This document shows, piece by piece, positions 58,401 through 64,000 of a DNA stretch of 64,000 nt. The notes beneath the pieces are model-generated. The model was not told where the DNA came from. It was given only the letters and a program-made list of their open reading frames with translations, and did not search any database. Source of the DNA: an uncultured Bacteroidota bacterium (GTDB lineage: Bacteria; Bacteroidota; Bacteroidia; B-17B0; Aurantibacillaceae). The position numbers were made by a program, and so were the translations under genes. Each line of letters opens with the position of its first letter. Position 1 is the first letter of the stretch. Location: positions 1 to 64,000 of the forward strand of contig CAILKE010000023.1 in the NCBI GenBank assembly GCA_903834765.1, written 5' to 3'.

Positions 58401-60668
58401 TTATGCTTTTACAGAAGCGCGTATGATGTTTAAAGCGCCACCTGCTTTGAACCACTCAATTTGTTGAGCATTGTAGCTATGGTTTACTTTAAATTCTTCT
58501 TTACTGCCATCTGCATGTGTTAAGGCAATAGTTAACTGCACACCTGGTGCAAAGGTTGTTAAACCTAATACATCAATAGTATCGTCTTCTTTAATTTTAT
58601 CGTAATCAGCAGGGTTAGCAAAAGTGATTCCTAACATCCCTTGTTTTTTTAAATTAGTTTCGTGTATACGAGCAAATGATTTTACTAATACCACCTTCAC
58701 TCCTAAATGACGAGGCTCCATCGCTGCATGCTCACGAGACGAACCTTCACCATAGTTTTCATCACCAACTACAATAGACCCAATGTTTTGAGCTTTGTAA
58801 GCACGTTGCACTACTGGCACACCTGCATACTCACCTGTCATTTGGTTTTTTACGGAGTCTGTTTTATCGTTAAATGCATTAACAGCACCAATTAACATGT
58901 TGTTAGAAATGTTATCTAAATGTCCGCGGAACTTTAACCATGGACCAGCCATAGAAATATGATCCGTTGTACATTTACCTTTTGCTTTAATTAATAATTT
59001 TAAGCCTTTAAAGTCAACGCCTGCCCATGCTGCAAATGGATCTAACAATTGCAAACGTTTAGAAGTTGGCTCCACTAATACTTGAACGTTACTTCCGTCA
59101 GCTGCCGGTGCTTGGTATCCTGCATCTTCTACAGCAAAGCCTTTTGGAGGTAATTCGTAACCAGTTGGTTGATCTAATTTTACTTGTTCTCCTTTTTCGT
59201 TTGTTAAGGTATCTGTTAAAGGATTGAAACTTAAATCACCTGCAATAGCCATAGCAGCTACAATTTCAGGAGACGCAACGAATGCATAAGTATTTGGATT
59301 ACCATCGGCACGTTTTGCGAAGTTACGGTTGAACGAATGAATGATGGTGTTTTTTTCTTGTTTTTCAGCACCAACACGATCCCACATACCAATACATGGT
59401 CCGCAAGCGTTAGTAAATACCGTAGCACCTACTTCATTAAATACATCTAAGAAACCATCACGCTCAATGGTGTAGCGAATTTGCTCGGAACCTGGATTGA
59501 TTAAAAATTCTGCTTTTGATTTTAAACCTTTAGCAGATACTTGTTTTGCTAAAGAAACGGCGCGAGAAATATCTTCGTAAGAAGAGTTTGTACAAGAACC
59601 AATTAAACCTGCTTCAATTTTCATTGGCCAACCGTTTTTCTCAGCTGCTGCTTTTAATTGAGAAATTGGCGTTGCTAAATCCGGCGTGAAAGGTCCGTTA
59701 ACGTATGGTTCTAATTCTGATAAATTGATTTCAATAACTTCGTCAAAATAGTTAGAAGGATTTGCATATACTTCTGCATCACCTGTTAAATGTTCTTTAA
59801 TGCCATCTGCTAAAGCAGCCACATCAGCACGACCTGTTGCTTTTAAATATCGACTCATGCTTTCATCATAACCAAAGGTCGATGTAGTTGCGCCGATTTC
59901 AGCACCCATATTACAAATAGTTCCTTTACCAGTACAAGATAAACTAATTGCACCTTCACCAAAATATTCAACCACTTTATCAGTTCCACCTTTTACAGTT
60001 AATATACCAGCTACTTTTAAGATAACGTCTTTAGCACTTGCCCATCCGTTTAATTTACCTGTTAATTTAATACCAATTAATTTTGGCATTTTAAGTTCCC
60101 AAGGTAAACCAGCCATCACGTCGCAAGCATCAGCTCCACCAACACCAATAGCGATCATACCTAAACCACCAGCATTAACAGTGTGAGAATCGGTACCAAT
60201 CATCATTCCACCAGGGAATGCATAATTTTCTAATACAATTTGGTGAATGATACCAGCACCTGGTTTCCAAAAACCGATACCATATTTATTTGAAACAGAA
60301 GCTAAGAAATTAAATACCTCTTCGCTTTCGTGTTTTGCTCTATCTAAATCTGTATTCGCTCCAACTTTTGCTTGAATTAAGTGATCGCAGTGAACCGAAG
60401 AAGGAACAGCAACAGTAGGACGACCAGCTTGCATAAATTGCAATAACGCCATTTGGGCAGTTGCATCTTGCATCGCAACTCTATCAGGATTAAAATCAAC
60501 ATAAGAAGAACCACGAGGGTAATCTGTTAATGTGGTTTCAGCATCTAAATGCGAATACAAAATCTTTTCTGCTAATGTTAAAGGGCGACCTAAGGTTTTA
60601 CGCGCTGCTTCAATACGAGCAGGCATGTTTGCGTATACCTTCTTAATCATTTCAATGTCAAATGCCAT
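58401..60668 (-). CDS. Aconitate hydratase
   Basis: A 755-residue aconitase of the mitochondrial-like type. The iron-sulfur ligands are in [13 protein letters not shown] and in [13 protein letters not shown]; other signatures are [24 protein letters not shown] and the C-terminal swivel domain with [26 protein letters not shown]. It interconverts citrate and isocitrate in the TCA cycle. It is a single gene, divergent from meaB (163-bp spacer without a clear promoter match). Confidence 0.95.
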   Translation of the reverse strand: MAFDIEMIKKVYANMPARIEAARKTLGRPLTLAEKILYSHLDAETTLTDYPRGSSYVDFNPDRVAMQDATAQMALLQFMQAGRPTVAVPSSVHCDHLIQAKVGANTDLDRAKHESEEVFNFLASVSNKYGIGFWKPGAGIIHQIVLENYAFPGGMMIGTDSHTVNAGGLGMIAIGVGGADACDVMAGLPWELKMPKLIGIKLTGKLNGWASAKDVILKVAGILTVKGGTDKVVEYFGEGAISLSCTGKGTICNMGAEIGATTSTFGYDESMSRYLKATGRADVAALADGIKEHLTGDAEVYANPSNYFDEVIEINLSELEPYVNGPFTPDLATPISQLKAAAEKNGWPMKIEAGLIGSCTNSSYEDISRAVSLAKQVSAKGLKSKAEFLINPGSEQIRYTIERDGFLDVFNEVGATVFTNACGPCIGMWDRVGAEKQEKNTIIHSFNRNFAKRADGNPNTYAFVASPEIVAAMAIAGDLSFNPLTDTLTNEKGEQVKLDQPTGYELPPKGFAVEDAGYQAPAADGSNVQVLVEPTSKRLQLLDPFAAWAGVDFKGLKLLIKAKGKCTTDHISMAGPWLKFRGHLDNISNNMLIGAVNAFNDKTDSVKNQMTGEYAGVPVVQRAYKAQNIGSIVVGDENYGEGSSREHAAMEPRHLGVKVVLVKSFARIHETNLKKQGMLGITFANPADYDKIKEDDTIDVLGLTTFAPGVQLTIALTHADGSKEEFKVNHSYNAQQIEWFKAGGALNIIRASVKA

Positions 60669-60831
60669 AATAAATGTAATTTTAAGTGTTGAGTTATTAG
60701 TTTTTAATGTTTTTAGCTGAAAGCTTTTTTTGCGTCACGAATTTATGAAATTATTGTGATTTTAAAAGAAATTGCAAGGCTTATTTTTGAATAAATTATG
60801 CTACTTTTAAACTTCACTAAGTATACTGTAT

Positions 60832-61809
60832 ATGTCGAAAGCCTTTAACATACAAGAAATAACGGATGGTATTTTAGCCTCCAATATTACATATGTCAGT
60901 AAGGCTATCACCCTTGTAGAATCTACCAAACAAGAACATCAGGACGTTGCGCAGGAAATTATCAATGCCATTATCAATAAAAGTGGTCATTCGTTTAGGC
61001 TTGGTATTACAGGCGTTCCTGGTGTTGGTAAAAGTACGTTTATTGAAAGTTTTGGTTTAGAAGTCATTAACCGTGGACATAAATTAGCGGTTTTAGCTAT
61101 TGATCCCAGCAGTCAACTCAGCAAAGGCAGTATTTTGGGTGATAAAACACGGATGGAACAATTATCTGTTCATCCAAAGGCCTTTATTCGTCCATCGCCC
61201 AGCTCAGGCAGTTTAGGTGGAGTTGCCAGAAAAACGAAAGAAAGTATTATTATTTGTGAAGCTGCAGGTTATGATTATATCATTGTAGAAACAGTTGGAG
61301 TAGGGCAGAGCGAAACTGCTGTTCATCAGTTAACGGATTTCTTTTTATTATTGATGTTGGCAGGTGCAGGTGATGAATTACAGGGCATTAAGCGAGGCAT
61401 TATGGAAATGGCCGATGGCATGGTAATTACAAAAGCAGATGGTTCTAATTTAGACAAAGCAAAGATGGCACGAGTTGAATATGCTCGAGCCTTGCATTTA
61501 TTTCCTCCAACCGAAAGCGAATGGATTCCAAAAGTATTGACCTGCTCTAGTACCCAACAAATGGGAATTAAAGATGTATATGATATGATTGATCAATATA
61601 AACGACATACAACAATCAATCATTTTTTTGAAACCAAGCGCATGCAGCAAACCAAACAATGGTTGCATCAAACTATAAATGATGCGCTTATAGAGCGGTT
61701 TTATGCGAAGGCTAATGTTAATGATGAGATTAAAAAGATAGAAAAGCAATTACAACACGAGAACATTAATCCTTACAGAGCTGCGATGGATTTACTTAAA
61801 AAGTTTTAA
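60832..61809 (+). CDS. meaB: Methylmalonyl-CoA mutase-associated GTPase MeaB
   Basis: A 325-residue G3E-family GTPase with the P-loop GVPGVGKST (residues 61-69), ALAIDPSSQLSKGSILGDKTRM (switch I region), the DxxG-equivalent IIVETVGVGQSE and the guanine-specificity loop TKADGSN. MeaB protects and reactivates adenosylcobalamin-dependent methylmalonyl-CoA mutase. The mutase subunit genes are not in the window. It is divergent from aconitase and convergent with the phosphatase gene. Confidence 0.93.
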   Translation: MSKAFNIQEITDGILASNITYVSKAITLVESTKQEHQDVAQEIINAIINKSGHSFRLGITGVPGVGKSTFIESFGLEVINRGHKLAVLAIDPSSQLSKGSILGDKTRMEQLSVHPKAFIRPSPSSGSLGGVARKTKESIIICEAAGYDYIIVETVGVGQSETAVHQLTDFFLLLMLAGAGDELQGIKRGIMEMADGMVITKADGSNLDKAKMARVEYARALHLFPPTESEWIPKVLTCSSTQQMGIKDVYDMIDQYKRHTTINHFFETKRMQQTKQWLHQTINDALIERFYAKANVNDEIKKIEKQLQHENINPYRAAMDLLKKF

Positions 61810-61828
61810 TCGTAATTATATGTTTAGG

Positions 61829-63133
61829 CTAAATAGTTAAACCAAATACACTAACATCGTCGGTTTGCTCGTTATCTTCTTTCCAATCTAAAAATTCTTT
61901 GACTAAAAGTTTTTTATGATTTTTATGATGATGGCTTGCGATTAAGCATATTAACATTTTAAAACGCTTACTTCCGAATTTCTTATTATTTCTTCCTCCA
62001 AACTGATCGGTAAATCCGTCAGAAGTAACAAAGATACTATCCCCTTTCATTAATTGAAAGTTTTGAATATTAGTTTCATTTAATACCTCTAAATTTTCTT
62101 CACCAAAAATTAATTTACTACCTTTTAATTCAATAAGTTCTGATTTACGGACAATAAATAGTGTAGTCTTAAACCCACAATATTTTAGTTCAAGAGTTTT
62201 CCAATCAAGGAAGAAATAACCCAACTCAGCAGAATCTTTGTTGGAATTAGAATTCAACGTTTTTCTAAATTGATTATTTGCAGTACAAATAATAGAACTC
62301 ACATCGTTTTTCAGTTTTGTTTGCTCAAAAGATTCGCGCAGAGCACCAAAAGCTAATAATGATACAAATGCTCCAGGTACTCCATGTCCGGTTGAATCAG
62401 CAATACAATAACTTAAATGATTTTCATCGTTGTGATACCAAAAGAAATCTCCACTAACAATATCTTTAGGTAAAATTAATGTAAAGGCATTTGGTATTTC
62501 AAGAGCAAAATCATTTTCGGAAGATAAAACGGATTTCTGTATTAATCCAGCATAATGAATACTGTCTGTTAATTGCTGATTTTTATAGGATAATTCAAAT
62601 ATTTTTTCCTCAACTAAATTAGATAGATTCGAATTAATATGTTGTAGTTTTAAATTTACTTCTTTAACTCTTAAGTCTAATTCTAATGATTCGATAGCTT
62701 GATGAATTGTTAACTGAAAATCTAATTCTTGAATAGGTTTGGTTAACATTCTGTAAATGTTTGCTGAATTAATAGAATGCACAACAGCATCTAAATTAGG
62801 ATTACCTGATATTAAAATTTTCTTTGACTGAGGGAAGATTTCCATAGATGCTTCTAATAACTCATCTCCCTGCATCCCAGGCATTGAAAGGTCGCTAATA
62901 ATTAGTGAAACATTAACTCCCTCATGTTGTAATATTTTTAGCAATTTTAATCCAGTAAAAGGATCATTAGCTGTTTCAACAATGAAATTATATTCGGGTA
63001 GATTATACAGTTTTTCTTTGATAGAAAGCGTCAAATTGGCATCATCATCAATGATTACAATAGTATGCTCAATCGGTTTACTTTCGATTTCGATAATATT
63101 ATTTAATGGCAAACTATTTTTCGCTTGAAACAT
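61829..63133 (-). CDS. Response regulator with SpoIIE-type PP2C phosphatase
   Basis: I start at ATG 63131-63133; a longer frame to 63196 would overlap the upstream gene by more than 80 bp. The 434-residue protein has a receiver domain (HTIVIIDDDANLTLSIKEK, phospho-acceptor in LIISDLSMPGMQGDE), a coiled coil (about residues 150-200) and a SpoIIE/PP2C phosphatase with the metal sites GDFFWYHND, CIADSTGHGVPGAFVS and FVTSDGFTDQFGG. Such proteins dephosphorylate anti-anti-sigma-like or other signalling proteins in response to a kinase. The 5' end overlaps the upstream kinase-like gene by 20 bp, which indicates one operon and one pathway. Confidence 0.88.
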   Translation of the reverse strand: MFQAKNSLPLNNIIEIESKPIEHTIVIIDDDANLTLSIKEKLYNLPEYNFIVETANDPFTGLKLLKILQHEGVNVSLIISDLSMPGMQGDELLEASMEIFPQSKKILISGNPNLDAVVHSINSANIYRMLTKPIQELDFQLTIHQAIESLELDLRVKEVNLKLQHINSNLSNLVEEKIFELSYKNQQLTDSIHYAGLIQKSVLSSENDFALEIPNAFTLILPKDIVSGDFFWYHNDENHLSYCIADSTGHGVPGAFVSLLAFGALRESFEQTKLKNDVSSIICTANNQFRKTLNSNSNKDSAELGYFFLDWKTLELKYCGFKTTLFIVRKSELIELKGSKLIFGEENLEVLNETNIQNFQLMKGDSIFVTSDGFTDQFGGRNNKKFGSKRFKMLICLIASHHHKNHKKLLVKEFLDWKEDNEQTDDVSVFGLTI

Positions 63134-63974
63134 AATTAGTAAATCTGACAGTAAATAAAGTTGACTCCGAATTTGAAGCAACTTCAAATTTTGCATGAAT
63201 TATATCCAAATATTTCTTACAAGTTATTAAATTGCTAATGCTTTCTGGTGGATTTGAATTAAAGTGTGAGGTTAATAACACATGTATACTTTCTTCAGTA
63301 ATTACTTTCCCATTAGTTTTTAATGTTACTACCACTTCATTTTGATTCGTAAAAACATTTAATGAGATAATTCCTGAAGAGTCGGTAGATCCAACAGCAT
63401 ACGATAACAAGTTTATCCATACATGACATAGTTGTTGAATATCGGCAGAAATAAAACACGATGTATCATATTTAAAATCAAATATTCTTGAACGTAGGCT
63501 ATGCCCCATCATCAATAGCGCCGTATCAATGGAAGTTTTTAAATCAAAAACTTCAGAACCGGTTTTGTTTTTTTTGTTTGTGTAACATTTTAAGGTATTT
63601 ATTAAATTCCTTGCTCTAGCTTTAGCTGATTCTAAAATAGAAAAAGATTGACCGATAGAAATTAAAGATACCATGAGCTCAAAAAGTTGTTCTCCATCTT
63701 TATGGTTAAAAATAGCATGAAGGTCATCATCAATTTTAGTAATGCCCGCAATCACAAAATAATCTGCTCCTCTTTGTTTATTATTAAATTTATAAGGAGC
63801 TAGGGCGTCTAGAATTATTTTTTTCTTTTCTCTGGTTTCAAGACTATTACTTGCTTTAAAATTATGTGCATTGAGAGTTTGAGTAAAATTTAAAGTTGCT
63901 AAGGCTGCCACTCTTGTTTGCTCAGAAAAAGCAAAAGTGGTTAATGCTTTTATTACTTTTTGATAATCTAACAT
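63114..63974 (-). CDS. Histidine-kinase-like ATPase protein (possibly truncated by window edge)
   Basis: The C-terminal half resembles a HATPase_c domain: FDLKTSIDTALLMMGHSLRSR (pre-N-box strand), QLCHVWINLLSYAVG at the N-box place, and SNLITCKKYLDIIHAKFEVAS near the end. Typical N-box Asn and G-box glycines are only partly present. A helical region with SILESAKARARNLINTLKCY precedes it in the place of a dimerisation domain, but without a clear phospho-acceptor His. I give the ATG at 63972-63974; the frame has no stop up to the window edge, so the real start may lie outside. It overlaps the SpoIIE-type gene by 20 bp. Confidence 0.65.
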   Translation of the reverse strand: MLDYQKVIKALTTFAFSEQTRVAALATLNFTQTLNAHNFKASNSLETREKKKIILDALAPYKFNNKQRGADYFVIAGITKIDDDLHAIFNHKDGEQLFELMVSLISIGQSFSILESAKARARNLINTLKCYTNKKNKTGSEVFDLKTSIDTALLMMGHSLRSRIFDFKYDTSCFISADIQQLCHVWINLLSYAVGSTDSSGIISLNVFTNQNEVVVTLKTNGKVITEESIHVLLTSHFNSNPPESISNLITCKKYLDIIHAKFEVASNSESTLFTVRFTNYVSSEK

Positions 63975-64000
63975 CAAATTTTCTAAGGAATACTCTAACA

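Noticed and set aside
1-64000. tRNA, rRNA or complete insertion sequences
   Set aside because: No cloverleaf with a T-loop GTTCRAnY context, no rRNA segments and no transposase or integrase reading frame were recognised on reading both strands.

Overview
The window is AT-rich chromosomal DNA from a member of the Bacteroidota. The evidence is of several kinds. Cell-surface proteins carry type IX secretion (T9SS) type A and type B sorting domains. There are SusC/heme-type TonB receptor features, a 7TM-DISM histidine kinase and a stand-alone C-terminal transketolase half. Several promoters match the Bacteroidota pattern TTTG / about 20 bp / TAnnTTTG. I cannot place it below phylum from this sequence alone.

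Layout. 1-4764: edge of a surface-polysaccharide cluster (two GT4-type glycosyltransferases, an FkbM-type and a second methyltransferase, a Wzx-like flippase). 4832-16157: minus-strand metabolic and housekeeping genes (transketolase C-half, radical SAM protein, BamA-like barrel, S9 peptidase lipoprotein, acyl-CoA dehydrogenase, apt, rimM, dicarboxylate symporter, aroC). 16315-22860: two secreted proteins, a LuxR-type two-component pair and the decayed tail of another histidine kinase. 23189-30889: hutI, NlpC/P60 lipoprotein, PAP2-like membrane protein, ferredoxin divergent from an acyl-CoA reductase, a tiny T9SS type B protein, an ABC ATPase, a nitronate monooxygenase-like enzyme and a DUF6089-type barrel. 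31114-37959: hemoglobin-type TonB receptor and a T9SS-sorted M43 metalloprotease flanked by two paralogous small membrane-anchored proteins. 38162-45903: VanZ-like protein, gcvH, 3-hydroxyacyl-CoA dehydrogenase, GAPDH and small lipoproteins or hypotheticals. 45904-58400: an accessory region in which every gene is on the plus strand. 58401-64000: aconitase, meaB and a SpoIIE-type phosphatase/kinase pair.

The accessory region is the most unusual part. It opens with a non-coding array of degenerate repeats that keep an exact 22-bp period for more than a dozen units and lead directly into an unrecognised gene (46710-47405). A chain of unrelated genes follows: an all-helical hypothetical, a lipoprotein, a secreted protein, an MmeI-like type IIL restriction-modification enzyme, a rhuM gene broken by one nonsense codon, DUF3024, a TPR membrane protein and mazEF. 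They are separated by long GC-richer spacers that share motifs (ACGTTAGTACC, GCAACAGTTTGGC, TTTGCAAAAGTCCATTA) and contain strong inverted repeats. This resembles an integron-like cassette array, although no integrase is present in the window.

Short mobile-looking sequences are also scattered through the window. The palindrome TCCCGATAGCTATCGGGA, or a close variant, occurs four times, once in frame inside a glycosyltransferase gene. A second palindrome type lies in frame inside aroC. An 84-110 bp leader element occurs three times. Each copy is flanked by direct repeats of ATGAAA that overlap the start codon of a lipoprotein gene.
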